Source: Tsukamurella sp. 8F
Lineage (GTDB): Bacteria; Actinomycetota; Actinomycetes; Mycobacteriales; Mycobacteriaceae
NCBI RefSeq assembly: GCF_029167375.1
Contig: NZ_JARFTP010000001.1
Span: forward strand, 231,347 to 295,346
DNA length: 64,000 nucleotides
Reading direction: 5' to 3'
Shown: positions 38,377-48,028 of the stretch, one piece after another
Numbering within the stretch: position 1 is the first letter of the stretch
Layout: every line of letters begins with the position of its first letter
Made by a program: the position numbers and the translations under genes
The notes under the pieces: model-generated
Database searches by the model: none
The model's input: the letters and a program-made list of their open reading frames with translations, nothing else
What the model was told of the DNA's origin: nothing

Positions 38377-39195
38377 GTGAACCCCCCCACAGTGCTCGAC
38401 TCGATCATCGAGGGTGTACGCGCGGATGTCGCTCGGCGCGAGGCAGAGCTCGATCTCAAGGCCGTGAAGGTGGCCGCGAAGGCCGCGAAGGCTCCCGTCG
38501 ACGCGACTGCCGCTTTACGTCGGCCCGGTATCGCTGTCATCGCGGAGGTGAAGCGCGCGAGCCCGTCGAAGGGTGCGTTGGCGAACATCGCGGATCCCGC
38601 GCAGCAGGCGTCGGAATACGAGGCGGGGGGCGCCCGGATCATCAGCGTGCTCACCGAGGAGCGCCGCTTCCACGGCTCGCTCGCCGACCTCGATGCGGTA
38701 CGTGCGGCGGTGAGCATCCCGGTGCTGCGCAAGGACTTCGTCGTCGGTCCGTATCAGATACACGAGGCGCGCGCGCACGGCGCGGACGTCATCCTGTTGA
38801 TCGTCGCGGCGCTCGAGCAGCAGGTGCTGGTCTCGCTGCTCGACCGCACAGAGTCACTGGGCATGACCGCGCTCGTGGAGGTGCACACCGAGGAGGAGGC
38901 GGACCGCGCACTGGCAGCCGGTGCCACCGTGATCGGTGTCAACGCCCGCAACCTCAAGACGCTCGAGGTGGATCGCGACTGCTTCGCCCGGATCGCCCCC
39001 GGCCTGCCGTCGAATGTCATCAAGATCGCGGAGTCAGGGGTACGCGATAGTCGCGACCTGCTGACCTACGCCAGCGTGGGTGCCGACGCGGTGCTTGTCG
39101 GCGAGGCGCTCGTGACCGCAGGCGACCCGCGCGCCGCGGTCTCGGATCTCGTCACCGCAGGCTCGCACCCCAGCTGCCCACGGCCGGCGCGCTGA
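38377..39195 (+). CDS. trpC: Indole-3-glycerol phosphate synthase TrpC
   Basis: TrpC closes the indole ring from CdRP. The 272-residue TIM barrel has [12 protein letters not shown] with two catalytic lysines, [49 protein letters not shown] and the phosphate site [10 protein letters not shown] with [12 protein letters not shown]. The GTG at 38377 follows AAGGAAAGG (38359-38367). trpB, which normally follows, is 6.7 kb away beyond a block of opposite-strand and accessory genes. Confidence 0.95.
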   Translation: MNPPTVLDSIIEGVRADVARREAELDLKAVKVAAKAAKAPVDATAALRRPGIAVIAEVKRASPSKGALANIADPAQQASEYEAGGARIISVLTEERRFHGSLADLDAVRAAVSIPVLRKDFVVGPYQIHEARAHGADVILLIVAALEQQVLVSLLDRTESLGMTALVEVHTEEEADRALAAGATVIGVNARNLKTLEVDRDCFARIAPGLPSNVIKIAESGVRDSRDLLTYASVGADAVLVGEALVTAGDPRAAVSDLVTAGSHPSCPRPAR

Positions 39196-39204
39196 GCCGA
39201 ACCG

Positions 39205-40089
39205 CTAGTCCCGGCTGATCGATTCGTGTGCCAGGAGCACGGCTCCACGCACGGGATCGTCGGTGAGCACACGCACGTCGTCGAAGCCGTGCGGCGCCAG
39301 CTGCTCCCGGATCCCCTCCTGCAGCGCGGGCTGGTGCACGGCGAGGCCCCCGGCAAGGACCACGGGCCCCTTGGACCCGAGTCGCTCGCCGACCGAGACG
39401 GCGATCGCCGCGAGCGAGGCGGCGGCCTCGTCGACGATCGCGCGGCTCGCGGGGTCGCCGGAGCCCGCCAGCTCGAACACCACCCGCGCGCGTCCGGCCC
39501 AGTAGCGCCGTTCGGTCTGTGCGTAGAAGTGATCGAGTAGCTCCGAGGTGTCCTGGAGCCCGCAGTCCGCGGCGAGCTGCTGGCCCAGGCGATCGGCCGG
39601 TTCCTCGCGGTCGATCCGGCCGAGGGTCCGCTTGACCGCCTCGCGCGCCACCCAGTAGCCGCTGCCTTCGTCGCCGAGCAGATAACCCCAGCCGCCGGCG
39701 CGTACATGTCGGTCGCCGGACCGGCCCCACGCGACTGCGCCGGTACCGGAGATGACGGCGACGCCGTCCCTGACCGCGGCCGCGGCGAGGATCAGCTCCG
39801 TGTCGTGTACGACTCGGATGCGCGCGCCCGGGACCCGGTCCGCGATGAGCTTGGTGAGCACGGCCGCGCCGGAGGGCGTCTCCACCCCTGCGGCACCGGC
39901 GCACACGGCACGCACGCCGTCGACCCCGACCAGGTCGAGGACCAGGTCCAGTTGGCGCCCCGCCTCTGCCGGGCCGACCGACGAGATGTTCGCACTTCCC
40001 GACAGGGCCTCTCCCAGGACGGCCCCCGCGTCGGAGACCTTGACGGCCTGGGTCTTCGAGCCCCCGATATCGAGGCCGATCACCGTCAT
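39205..40089 (-). CDS. BadF/BadG-type sugar kinase, N-acetylglucosamine kinase-like
   Basis: A 294-residue ASKHA-fold kinase of the BadF/BadG/BcrA/BcrD ATPase family, which includes GlcNAc kinases. It has the phosphate-1 loop [13 protein letters not shown] (3-15), the phosphate-2 region [11 protein letters not shown], then [20 protein letters not shown] and the adenosine motif [12 protein letters not shown]. The ATG overlaps the stop of the sugar-transporter gene (ATGA). A DasR-like GntR gene and operators upstream point to amino-sugar use. The precise sugar is inferred. Confidence 0.8.
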   Translation of the reverse strand: MTVIGLDIGGSKTQAVKVSDAGAVLGEALSGSANISSVGPAEAGRQLDLVLDLVGVDGVRAVCAGAAGVETPSGAAVLTKLIADRVPGARIRVVHDTELILAAAAVRDGVAVISGTGAVAWGRSGDRHVRAGGWGYLLGDEGSGYWVAREAVKRTLGRIDREEPADRLGQQLAADCGLQDTSELLDHFYAQTERRYWAGRARVVFELAGSGDPASRAIVDEAAASLAAIAVSVGERLGSKGPVVLAGGLAVHQPALQEGIREQLAPHGFDDVRVLTDDPVRGAVLLAHESISRD

Positions 40090-41504
40090 CGGCCGGCCCC
40101 GGACGCTGGCTCCACCGGCCAGCTGCCGCCGTTCTGCCAGTAGTGTTGGATGTCTTCGAGCTTGCGGCCCTTGGTCTCCGGCGCGAACTTGAAGACGAAC
40201 GCGAAGGCCGCGACCGTCAGGACGCCGAACAGGCCGAACGTCCAGGCGCCCCCGAGCCCACGCAGCAGGGACAGGGTGAACTGGGCGACGATCCAGTTCG
40301 CGGCGAGATCGGACGTGAGCATCGCAGAGGAACCGAGCGAGCGCAGCCGGGCCGGGAACGCCTCTCCCGCATAGACCCACACGAGCGATCCGAAGCCCGA
40401 CGAGAAGCCGACCGTCACCAGTACCAGGCCGATGAAGCCGAGGACGCCTGCGCTCTTGCTACTGCCGAAGTCGCCGCCGGCCATCGAGTACGCCACGATC
40501 ATCACCACGAACGCGAGGATCATGATCGCGATGCCGGACAACAGGATCGGGCGGCGGCCGAAGCGGTCGATCGTGAAGAGCGACACGATCACGGCGACCA
40601 GTCCGAAGACCTGGACGAACGCGGGCAGCATGTACGAGCCGAAGTCACCCTCGAAGCCCATGGATTTGAAGATGTCCGGGCTGTAGTAGATGATCGCGTT
40701 GATACCGGTGATCTGGATGAAGAAGCCCAGCCCCACCACGAAGAACGTGGCGCGCAGGAAGGGCTTCCGGAACAGCTCGCCGAGCCCGCCGCCGGCCTCA
40801 TCCGCGAGCGCTCTGCGCATATCGTTCAGCTCGCCCTCTACGTCGCCGTCGGGTTCTATGCGCGACAGCGTGGTGCGGGCCTCGACCTCGCGGCCCTGGC
40901 TCATGTACCAGCGCGCGGTATCGGGGAGGCGCAGCAGGACGAGGGTGACGATGACGGCCGGAATCGCGGCGACGCCGAGCATCCAGCGCCACGCGCCGTC
41001 GCCGAAGCCGGCGTCCGCGAACAGGTACCCCAGGACGTAGCCGAGGATGATGCCGAAGATGGTGGCGAACTGGTACGTCACCAGCATGCCTCCGCGCTTC
41101 GCGCTGGGTGCGGATTCGGCGACGAACACGGGAACGACCACTACCGATACGCCGACCGTGAGGCCGAGGCAGAAGCGCGCGACGAGCAGCAGCTCGGGGT
41201 TGGGGGCGACGGCGCTCAGTACGGCGAAGATCGCATAGCACGCACCGACCGTGACCATCGACCGCTTGCGTCCGAACCGGTTGGCGAGCCAGCCGGCCAG
41301 GATGGCGCCGAGGATCTCTCCGACCACTACCACCGAGGCCATCGCCTGTGTCATCGTTGTGCCGAGGTCGTACTGCTTCGTGATGAAGTCCTTGGCTGCG
41401 CCGATGTTCGACGTGTCGTAGCCGTAGATGATGCCGAGGCTGGCGGCCGCCACCCCGACGAGGATGCCGAGCCGGCCGGTGCCGCTCGCAACCTGTGTGC
41501 TCAT
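40086..41504 (-). CDS. MFS sugar porter
   Basis: A 472-residue transporter of the sugar porter (SP) branch of the major facilitator superfamily, with twelve hydrophobic segments. Signatures are [13 protein letters not shown] in helix 1, NRFGRKRSM after helix 2, the [17 protein letters not shown] loop mid-protein, [16 protein letters not shown] in helix 7, DRFGRRP after helix 8 and [11 protein letters not shown] at the end. ATG 41504 follows AAGGAG by about six bases. It leads the two-gene unit with the kinase. Two palindromes lie upstream. Confidence 0.9.
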   Translation of the reverse strand: MSTQVASGTGRLGILVGVAAASLGIIYGYDTSNIGAAKDFITKQYDLGTTMTQAMASVVVVGEILGAILAGWLANRFGRKRSMVTVGACYAIFAVLSAVAPNPELLLVARFCLGLTVGVSVVVVPVFVAESAPSAKRGGMLVTYQFATIFGIILGYVLGYLFADAGFGDGAWRWMLGVAAIPAVIVTLVLLRLPDTARWYMSQGREVEARTTLSRIEPDGDVEGELNDMRRALADEAGGGLGELFRKPFLRATFFVVGLGFFIQITGINAIIYYSPDIFKSMGFEGDFGSYMLPAFVQVFGLVAVIVSLFTIDRFGRRPILLSGIAIMILAFVVMIVAYSMAGGDFGSSKSAGVLGFIGLVLVTVGFSSGFGSLVWVYAGEAFPARLRSLGSSAMLTSDLAANWIVAQFTLSLLRGLGGAWTFGLFGVLTVAAFAFVFKFAPETKGRKLEDIQHYWQNGGSWPVEPASGAGR

Positions 41505-41531
41505 TGGGTCTCCTTGTCGCCCCGCAATGAT

Positions 41532-41573
41532 TGGTATATACCATTCGCGGTAGAGAAAGAGTGGCATAGACCA
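41532..41573. promoter_or_regulatory. Two DasR/NagR-like GntR operators
   Basis: TGGTATATACCA (41532-41543) is a perfect 12-bp palindrome. AGTGGCATAGACCACT (41560-41575, core 41562-41573) matches 13 of 16 bases of the DasR site ACTGGTCTAGACCACT. They lie between the divergent transporter and regulator genes, their centres 30 bp apart, about three helical turns. A TATCGT -10-like box seven bases before the regulator ATG follows. Confidence 0.7.
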
Positions 41574-41603
41574 CTTGGGACGTCAAGGGGTATCGTGCGA
41601 CAC

Positions 41604-42338
41604 ATGCAGGCGATGACCGTTCCCGGGGCCGAGGGTGCAGGACTGCCCAGGTACTTCCGGGCGAAGCTGGAGCTCCAGCAGAGGATCGGTGAACTGGCCG
41701 AGGGCGCGTCCCTACCTGCGGAACGTCAGCTGGCGGAGCAGCTCGGTGTGTCGCGGACGACGCTGCGCAAGGCCCTGGCCGAGCTGTCGGCGGAGGGGGT
41801 GCTGCGGCGCGAGCACGGCAGCGGGACCTATGTCGCGCCACCGAAGGTGGTGCGTGTCCGGCAGCTGACGTCGTCGACCGAGGACTTCGGCGTGAGCGGG
41901 CTGACCGTCGGCGCAGAGGTGCTGTCCTCGGAGCATCGGCTCGCCGATGCGGACGTGCGCCAGCATCTGGAGCTCGAGCGGGGAGCGCGCGTGTACCGCG
42001 TCATGCGCTTGCGTACCGTCGACGGCGAGCCGCTCGCTGTCGAGATCGCGCACCTGCGAGGGCCGCTGCGCGGGTTCGCCGAGCGCCTACAGGGCGGGGA
42101 TTCGCTCTATGAGCTGCTGCGCACGGCTTACGGGCGCGAGGTCGCCGAGGTGGAGGACGTGGTGGAGACCGCGCTCGCGACGCCCGCCGAGGCGGAGCTG
42201 CTGCGAGTGACGACGGGGCATCCGCTGCTCATGATCCACCGTCAGGGGCGGGACGCCGACGGGGTGGCGATCGAGTGGACGAGGTGTGTGTACAGGGGCG
42301 ACCGCTTCAAGTTCGTCGCGCGGGCTCGGCGCTCGTAG
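41604..42338 (+). CDS. GntR-family regulator, HutC/DasR type with UTRA domain
   Basis: A 244-residue GntR regulator. The N-terminal winged helix (about 15-80) includes [40 protein letters not shown] in successive parts and the wing [11 protein letters not shown]. The C-terminal UTRA ligand domain has [19 protein letters not shown] and ends in ATGHPLLM-like DRFKFV. HutC-type regulators with this layout commonly sense GlcNAc-6-P or GlcN-6-P, which fits the divergent kinase and transporter. ATG 41604 sits seven bases after TATCGT. Confidence 0.88.
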   Translation: MQAMTVPGAEGAGLPRYFRAKLELQQRIGELAEGASLPAERQLAEQLGVSRTTLRKALAELSAEGVLRREHGSGTYVAPPKVVRVRQLTSSTEDFGVSGLTVGAEVLSSEHRLADADVRQHLELERGARVYRVMRLRTVDGEPLAVEIAHLRGPLRGFAERLQGGDSLYELLRTAYGREVAEVEDVVETALATPAEAELLRVTTGHPLLMIHRQGRDADGVAIEWTRCVYRGDRFKFVARARRS

Positions 42339-42363
42339 GAGGAGGGCGGGCCCGCTGCTGCCT

Positions 42364-43353
42364 CTACTTGTTGTCGCGCGGGAGCCCCGGTGGGTTGATC
42401 TCGGATTTCGTGACCGCTTCGCCGGAGAGGTTCCATTTGGCCAGCACCTTGGCGTAGTCGCCGTTGGCGATGACGTGGTTGATCGCGTCCTGCACGGCCT
42501 TGACTAGGCCGCTGCCCTTCTTGGTGGTTGCGGCTATGAGCCCTTGCAGCGTGGTTCCGGCGCCTGAGACGTTCCCGACGATCTTCGTGGCCTGCGGCGT
42601 GCCGACGGTCTGTGCGACGTGGAATGCGGAGACGGGGTAGGGGCTGAAGTAGGCGTCGATCTGACCGGAGGCGAGCGCCGAGTACACGCCGGTGGTGTCT
42701 TGGTAGTACTTGATGTTGATCCCTTTGCCGCCCTTGGCTTTCACGTCGGCGTCGTACTGCTGGAGGATCTTCTCCTGATTGGTGCCGGAGCCGACGGCGA
42801 TGGTCTTGCCGTCGAACGACTGCGGGCCGGTGAATGTCAGCGTCGAGTCCTTGGCGACCTCGACCGCGAGGTTGTCCTTGCGATAGGTGGCGAAGTCGTA
42901 CTTGTCCTTGCGCGCCTCGGTAACGGTGATGTTCGAGACGCCGAGGTCGTATCGGCCGCTGTCGATTCCGAGGAACAGGCCTTCCCACGAGGTGTTGGTG
43001 GTCTCGAGCTTCAGCCCGAGGACGCCGGCGATGAGGTTGGAGATGTCGACCTCGTCGCCGATGAACACGCTGTCGTTGTCGCTGGCGGGAAAGCCGAACG
43101 GCGGGTTGCCCGCGCCGGACCCCTGGGCGATGACGATGTCTCCGCGCTGGCGGATCGCGGCGGGCACCTCGGCGGCGATCGAGTCGACCTTGGCGGGAAT
43201 GATGCGATCCTGCTTGGAGGTGAGGTTCAGCGACTTCCCGGAGGAGTCGGTGACACTGGCCGTTGTGGCCTCGGTTCCGCTGGCGCCACACGCCGTGGCG
43301 GTGAGGGCGGCGACGGTCAGGACTGCGAGCAGGGCGGGTCGTACGGGTCTCAC
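42364..43353 (-). CDS. Polar amino acid ABC transporter, substrate-binding lipoprotein
   Basis: A 329-residue exported solute-binding protein of the type that serves polar amino-acid importers (SBP_bac_3). The signal peptide has a hydrophobic core LLAVLTVAALTATA and a lipobox ending at the cysteine of TACGAS near residue 20. The fold shows GNPPFGFPASDND, SWEGLFLGIDSGRYDLGVSNITVTEARK, DGKTIAVGSGTNQEKIL and a second lobe with GQIDAYFSPYPV. GTG 43353 follows GAGAGGA. It is the last gene of a four-gene unit with ATPase, permease and GNAT. The amino acid is not predictable. Confidence 0.88.
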   Translation of the reverse strand: MRPVRPALLAVLTVAALTATACGASGTEATTASVTDSSGKSLNLTSKQDRIIPAKVDSIAAEVPAAIRQRGDIVIAQGSGAGNPPFGFPASDNDSVFIGDEVDISNLIAGVLGLKLETTNTSWEGLFLGIDSGRYDLGVSNITVTEARKDKYDFATYRKDNLAVEVAKDSTLTFTGPQSFDGKTIAVGSGTNQEKILQQYDADVKAKGGKGINIKYYQDTTGVYSALASGQIDAYFSPYPVSAFHVAQTVGTPQATKIVGNVSGAGTTLQGLIAATTKKGSGLVKAVQDAINHVIANGDYAKVLAKWNLSGEAVTKSEINPPGLPRDNK

Positions 43354-43378
43354 GGATGGTCCTCTCGGGGAACGGGAT

Positions 43379-44179
43379 TCAGGCACGATTGTGTGCCAGG
43401 AAGGCGCGGATACGGTCGGTAGGCGGCGCGTCGAGGATCGACGCCGGTGTGCCGGTCGCGGCGATGCGCCCGTTGTCCATGAAGATGACGCGGTCGGCGA
43501 TGCGGCGCGCGAACGCGAGCTCGTGTGTGACCACGACGAGCGTGTTGTCCTCGCCTGCGAGTTCGGCGATGACGCGGTGCACCTCACCGACGAGTTCGGG
43601 GTCGAGCGCCGACGTCGGCTCGTCGAACAGCAGGAGGCTGGGGTCGAGTGCGAGAGCTCGGGCGATTGCGACCCGCTGTTGCTGTCCTCCGGACAGCTGT
43701 CGCGGATAGTGGTCGGCCCGGTCTGCGAGGCCGACGCGGTCCAGCAGCTCCGCGGCGCGGCGCCGGGCGTCGGACCGTTTGCGGCGTAGCGCGGACACTT
43801 GGGCTTCGACGATGTTGTCGTGTGCGGTGAGGTGGGGGAAGAGGTTGAAATGCTGGAACACGAATCCGATTCGGGTTCGCTGGGTCCTGACCCTGGCTTC
43901 ACCGAGTGCGATGAGATGGTCGCCCCGTCGGCGCACACCGATGAGTTCGCCGTCGACTCGTACGGCACCGGAGTCGGGCTCTTCCAGGCGGTTCAGGGTG
44001 CGCAGCAGCGTGGACTTGCCGGAGCCCGACGGGCCGATGACGGCGACGACCTCGCCGGGCGCCACGGTGAGGGACACGTCGTCGAGCACCTTCAGATGGC
44101 CGTACGTCTTGGTCAGGCCGGCGGCCTCTAGCCGCGGTACCCGGTCGACCGTGCCGGGGCGGATCAGGGTATCGGTCAT
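43379..44179 (-). CDS. Polar amino acid ABC transporter, ATPase
   Basis: A 266-residue ATPase of the GlnQ/HisP group. It has LTKTYGHLKVLDDVSL, Walker A GPSGSGKST near 49, the Q-loop FVFQHFNLFPHLT characteristic of amino-acid importers, signature LSGGQQQRVAIARAL, Walker B LLLFDEPTSALDPEL and switch VVTHELAFA. ATG 44179 overlaps the permease stop as ATGA. The binding-protein gene follows after 25 bases. Confidence 0.93.
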   Translation of the reverse strand: MTDTLIRPGTVDRVPRLEAAGLTKTYGHLKVLDDVSLTVAPGEVVAVIGPSGSGKSTLLRTLNRLEEPDSGAVRVDGELIGVRRRGDHLIALGEARVRTQRTRIGFVFQHFNLFPHLTAHDNIVEAQVSALRRKRSDARRRAAELLDRVGLADRADHYPRQLSGGQQQRVAIARALALDPSLLLFDEPTSALDPELVGEVHRVIAELAGEDNTLVVVTHELAFARRIADRVIFMDNGRIAATGTPASILDAPPTDRIRAFLAHNRA

Positions 44180-45051
44180 CGTGCGAGTCGCTTCTCCAAC
44201 AGGTGCTGCACAACGGACAGAACGGTGGTGAGGACGGCGTACCAGGCGACGGCCACGAGCAGCAGCGGGATGATCCTGCCGTTGCGCCCGTATATCACCT
44301 GGACCCGGTAGAAGAGGTCGGGCAGGGCCAGGATGAACACCGCGGACGTGCCCTTGAGTAGGCCGATCACCTCGTTGACGGCAGGAGGCGTGATGAGCCG
44401 CAGAGCCTGCGGCGCGGTGATCCGGTAGAAGTGCCGCCACCTGGGGATACCGAGGGCGCGGGCGGCCTCGTGCTGGCCGGGGTCGACGCCCGAGATGCCG
44501 GCCCGAACGATCTCCGAACCGTAGGCCGCCTGGTGCAGGACGATGCCTACGACGGCTGCAGAGAAGGGCGACAAGAGATTCCTGGTCGCGGAGTCCGCGA
44601 ACGTGGGGCCGAACGGTATGCCGATGCCGATCACCGGGTAGAGCGCTCCGAGGTATCCCCAGAACAGGATCTGCACGATCAGCGGCACGGAACGGAACAG
44701 CCAGGTGAAGGCGAAGCTGAATCCCGCGAGTATCCGGTTCTTCGACAGCCGGGCGGCGGCGAGGACGACTCCGAGTGCGAAGCCGATGACGGAGCCGATC
44801 ACCGTCAGCTCGATGGTCAGCCACAGCGCCTCGAGGATCGTCGGGCTGATGATGTACGCGACGAAGGTCGGCCAGTCGTACCGCGGGTTGGTCGTGGCGC
44901 TCACGACGAGCTGCGCGAGGAGTACGGCGGCGACCGCGACCGCCACCCATCGCCCGATATGGGGCCTGTGCCGTACCGGGAGGCCGCCGATGGCCGCGAG
45001 GTCGGGCTCGTCGGACGCGGGAGCGGCGGGCCGGTGTGCGACGGCGGTCAT
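44176..45051 (-). CDS. Polar amino acid ABC transporter, permease
   Basis: A 291-residue permease of the HisM/GlnP type with an extended cytoplasmic N-terminus (about 35 residues) and five to six transmembrane segments. The coupling helix carries the family EAA motif GQHEAARALGIPRWRHFYRITAPQALR near 205-230, and the entry motif LEALWLTIELTVIGSVIGF is at 75-93. A single permease suggests a homodimer. ATG 45051 overlaps the GNAT gene stop, so all three are coupled. Confidence 0.92.
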   Translation of the reverse strand: MTAVAHRPAAPASDEPDLAAIGGLPVRHRPHIGRWVAVAVAAVLLAQLVVSATTNPRYDWPTFVAYIISPTILEALWLTIELTVIGSVIGFALGVVLAAARLSKNRILAGFSFAFTWLFRSVPLIVQILFWGYLGALYPVIGIGIPFGPTFADSATRNLLSPFSAAVVGIVLHQAAYGSEIVRAGISGVDPGQHEAARALGIPRWRHFYRITAPQALRLITPPAVNEVIGLLKGTSAVFILALPDLFYRVQVIYGRNGRIIPLLLVAVAWYAVLTTVLSVVQHLLEKRLAR

Positions 45052-45764
45052 GCGGCACCGCCTGCCGGGGGACCGACGAACGTGAGCTCGAGTCGCGACC
45101 GCAGGACGAAGCCGAGCCGCTCGTACAGCGCGATCGCAGGCGCGTTGTCCGCGGCAGTATGCAGGAACGGCAGTTCGCCGCGGGCGCGTATGCCCTGTCC
45201 CACGGCACGGATCAGGCGCGTGGCGAGGCCTTGTCCGCGGAAATCGGGGTGGGTGCAGACCGCGCTGATCTCGGTCCACCCGGGCGGGTGCAGCCGTTCC
45301 CCGGCCATCGCGACGAGCCGCCCTCCGCGGCGGATCCCGAGGTAGGTGCCGAGCTCTATCGTCCGCGGTGTGAACGGGCCGGGCCGCGTGCGCTCGACGA
45401 GGTCCAGGATCTCCGGTACGTCCGACCCGCCGAGCCGGACCGCGTCGGGATCGGGCGCCACCTCGAGTGGGGCACCGTCGAACTGGACGATGCCGAAGCG
45501 GTCGAGCTCGGTCCACGGGGGTGGCACCGGCGTTGCGAGGCCGCGCAGTGAGAGTCGCTCGTCTGCCTGAGCGATCCGGGCGAGCGCCGCCCAGTCGGTG
45601 GCGGTCGCGCGGCGGGGAAAGCCGACGAACCGCGTGACCTGCGGGTCGTACCGGACGACGGAGCCTTCGCCGATGCGAAACCTCGCGTGGGCGCCGTGCA
45701 GCGAGGTGGTCACCGGGTCGTCGAGCACGTGGGTGTCGGTGCCACGGGTGCATGCGGTGGTCAT
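45048..45764 (-). CDS. GNAT-family N-acetyltransferase
   Basis: A 238-residue acetyltransferase with the GNAT fold in its C-terminal half. The acetyl-CoA motif A is [20 protein letters not shown] near 165-185, followed by [21 protein letters not shown]. The N-terminal half is less conserved, as in FR47-like members. It leads the operon with an amino-acid importer, so acetylation of the imported compound or its toxic analogue is possible but unproven. ATG 45764 is used; the frame is open to 45851. It is divergent from trpB. Confidence 0.85.
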   Translation of the reverse strand: MTTACTRGTDTHVLDDPVTTSLHGAHARFRIGEGSVVRYDPQVTRFVGFPRRATATDWAALARIAQADERLSLRGLATPVPPPWTELDRFGIVQFDGAPLEVAPDPDAVRLGGSDVPEILDLVERTRPGPFTPRTIELGTYLGIRRGGRLVAMAGERLHPPGWTEISAVCTHPDFRGQGLATRLIRAVGQGIRARGELPFLHTAADNAPAIALYERLGFVLRSRLELTFVGPPAGGAA

Positions 45765-45876
45765 GGCGAACAAGGCTTGCCGCTTCCGATCGTTCGTCCA
45801 AGGCTTGCGCCCACGGTGATTCGAGAGCGCGCGGCGGCGCCGAGGGACCACTCTGCTCCGGTCGCGGCCGATGGAG

Positions 45877-45882
45877 GATAAT
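45877..45882 (+). promoter_or_regulatory. trpB -10 element (leaderless type)
   Basis: GATAAT is followed by seven bases and then the GTG start of trpB at 45890, the same layout as trpE. GGAGG at 45873-45877 abuts it, too far for an ideal ribosome site. The element would give trpBA a promoter independent of trpE-trpC. Confidence 0.5.
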
Positions 45883-45889
45883 CCGCGGT

Positions 45890-47197
45890 GTGACTCTTCC
45901 AGCAGCTTCGACCGGCCTCGCCGAACCCACCGGACACCAGCCCGACGGGGGAGGGCACTGGGGCCTGTACGGCGGGCGCCACGTGCCGGAGGCGCTGATG
46001 GCGGTGATCGAGGAGGTCACCGCAGAGTTCGAGAAGGTACGCAGCGACCGCGGTTTCCTGGACGAGCTGGACCGGCTGCAGAAGGTGTACTCGGGGCGCC
46101 CGTCGCCGCTGTACCCGTGCGTCCGCCTGAACGAGCACGCCGGCGGAGCGCAGATCCTCCTGAAGCGCGAGGACCTCAACCACACCGGGTCGCACAAGAT
46201 CAACAATGTGCTGGGACAGGTGCTCCTCGCGCAGCGCATGGGCAAGACCCGCGTCATCGCGGAGACGGGCGCCGGCCAGCACGGAGTCGCAACCGCGACC
46301 GCGTGCGCGCTGCTGGGCATCGACTGCGTGATCTACATGGGCAAGGTCGACACCGACCGCCAGGCGCTCAACGTCGCGCGGATGCGCCTGTTGGGCGCCG
46401 AGGTCATCGCCGTTGCCTCGGGTTCGGCGACGCTCAAGGACGCGATCAACGAGGCGCTCCGCGATTGGGTCAGCCACGCGGACGACACGTACTACTGCTT
46501 CGGTACCGCGGCCGGGCCGCACCCGTTCCCGCTCATGGTCCGGGACCTACAGCGCATCGTCGGGCTCGAGGCGCGACAGCAGACACTCGAACTGACCGGT
46601 CGGCTGCCCGACGCGGTCGTGGCATGCGTGGGTGGCGGATCCAACGCGATCGGAATCTTCCACCCGTTCATCGCCGACGAGGGCGTGCGGCTGATCGGAT
46701 GCGAGGCCGGCGGCGACGGTGTGGACACCGGCCGGCACGCGTCCGCGATAACCGGCGGTACCCCGGGCGCATTCCAGGGCTCGTACGCCTACCTGTTGCA
46801 GGACGAGGACGGGCAGACCGTGGAGTCGCACTCGATCTCGGCGGGCCTGGACTATCCGGGCGTCGGCCCGGAGCATTCGGCGCTCAAGGACAGCGGCCGG
46901 GCGGAGTACCGGGCGGTGACGGATGCGCAGGCGATGGATGCGTTCGCGCTGCTGTGCCGGACCGAGGGCATCATCCCGGCGATCGAATCGGCGCACGCTG
47001 TTGCCGGCGCGCTGGAGATCGGCAGGGAGCTCGGGCCCGATGCGATCGTCGTGGTCTCCCTGTCCGGCCGCGGCGACAAGGACGTCGATACCGCGGGCCG
47101 GTGGTTCGGCATGCTCGATGAGCACGGAGAAGTAGTGGGGCAGAAGGTCGTCGGTGCGGATCTCTCGCACGTCACACGCAAGGAGGAGGCGAAGTGA
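45890..47197 (+). CDS. trpB: Tryptophan synthase beta chain TrpB
   Basis: TrpB joins indole and serine to form tryptophan with PLP, in an alpha2-beta2 complex with TrpA. The 435 residues contain [24 protein letters not shown] with the PLP lysine, [56 protein letters not shown] and [12 protein letters not shown] 45890 gives the usual N-terminus. Its stop overlaps the trpA GTG. It is separated from trpC by accessory genes. Confidence 0.97.
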   Translation: MTLPAASTGLAEPTGHQPDGGGHWGLYGGRHVPEALMAVIEEVTAEFEKVRSDRGFLDELDRLQKVYSGRPSPLYPCVRLNEHAGGAQILLKREDLNHTGSHKINNVLGQVLLAQRMGKTRVIAETGAGQHGVATATACALLGIDCVIYMGKVDTDRQALNVARMRLLGAEVIAVASGSATLKDAINEALRDWVSHADDTYYCFGTAAGPHPFPLMVRDLQRIVGLEARQQTLELTGRLPDAVVACVGGGSNAIGIFHPFIADEGVRLIGCEAGGDGVDTGRHASAITGGTPGAFQGSYAYLLQDEDGQTVESHSISAGLDYPGVGPEHSALKDSGRAEYRAVTDAQAMDAFALLCRTEGIIPAIESAHAVAGALEIGRELGPDAIVVVSLSGRGDKDVDTAGRWFGMLDEHGEVVGQKVVGADLSHVTRKEEAK

Positions 47198-47973
47198 GCG
47201 CTCTGGCACCGGTCTTCGTCGAGTGTCGCGCGGCGGACCGTGCTGCGCTGGTCACGTATCTGCCCTGCGGGTATCCGACGGTGACCGGGGGCACCGAGGC
47301 CGTCGTCGCCATGGTCGAGTCGGGTGCGGACATCGTCGAGATCGGGGTCGCTTACAGCGATCCCGTGATGGACGGCCCGGTGATCCAGGGGGCGGCGGAT
47401 CAAGCCTTGCGGCAAGGGGTCCGGATCGCCGACGTGTTCCCGATGGCCGAGGCCGTGGCCGCGGCGGGCGGAGCGCCCGTGGTGATGACGTACTGGAATC
47501 CCGTGCTGCAGTACGGGGTCGAGCGTTTCGCGCGAGATCTGGCCGCGGCGGGCGGCCGGGGTGTCATCACGCCGAACCTCATCCCCGAGGAGGCGGGCGA
47601 CTGGATACCGGCGGCCGACGCGTCAGGGCTCGACAAGATCTTCCTGGTGGCACCCTCGTCGACCACCGAGCGCCTCACCATGACGTGCGAGGCCTCGTCG
47701 GGTTTCGTCTACGCGGCGTCCACGATGGGCGTGACCGGTGCTCGCGACACCGTCGACAACGTCGCGCCCGAGCTCGTCGAGCGCGTACGTGCGGTGTCGA
47801 ACATCCCCGTCGGGGTGGGGCTCGGCGTGCGCAGCCGCGAGCAGGCGGCGGAGATCGCGGCCTACGCGGACGCGGTCATCGTCGGCTCGGCACTGGTGAG
47901 CGCCGCCGGCACGTCGCTGGACGACGTGCGGAAGCTGACCTCCGAACTGGCAGCGGGGGTCCGCGAGCGCTGA
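47194..47973 (+). CDS. trpA: Tryptophan synthase alpha chain TrpA
   Basis: TrpA cleaves indole-3-glycerol phosphate and channels indole to TrpB. The 259-residue TIM barrel has the catalytic glutamate in [20 protein letters not shown] near 47-50 and catalytic aspartate in the same stretch near 60, then [20 protein letters not shown] and the phosphate site GVGLGVRS. The GTG overlaps the trpB stop, after AGGAGGAGG. In mycobacteria lgt follows trpA; here an ABC-F gene does. Confidence 0.96.
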   Translation: MSALAPVFVECRAADRAALVTYLPCGYPTVTGGTEAVVAMVESGADIVEIGVAYSDPVMDGPVIQGAADQALRQGVRIADVFPMAEAVAAAGGAPVVMTYWNPVLQYGVERFARDLAAAGGRGVITPNLIPEEAGDWIPAADASGLDKIFLVAPSSTTERLTMTCEASSGFVYAASTMGVTGARDTVDNVAPELVERVRAVSNIPVGVGLGVRSREQAAEIAAYADAVIVGSALVSAAGTSLDDVRKLTSELAAGVRER

Positions 47974-48014
47974 AGGACGCACGGCGGCGTGGGAAATCCG
48001 CTGGTTCGCGCCTG

Positions 48015-48020
48015 TAGACT
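48015..48020 (+). promoter_or_regulatory. -10-like element of the ABC-F gene
   Basis: TAGACT lies eight bases before the GTG at 48029, with no ribosome site between. It matches the leaderless layout seen repeatedly in the window. Confidence 0.4.
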
Positions 48021-48028
48021 GGCTCCTC

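Noticed and set aside
40143..41603. Very long open frame running through the sugar transporter region into gntR
   Set aside because: Only the part from 41604 matches GntR. The upstream part is low-complexity Arg/Glu/Asp antisense to the MFS gene.
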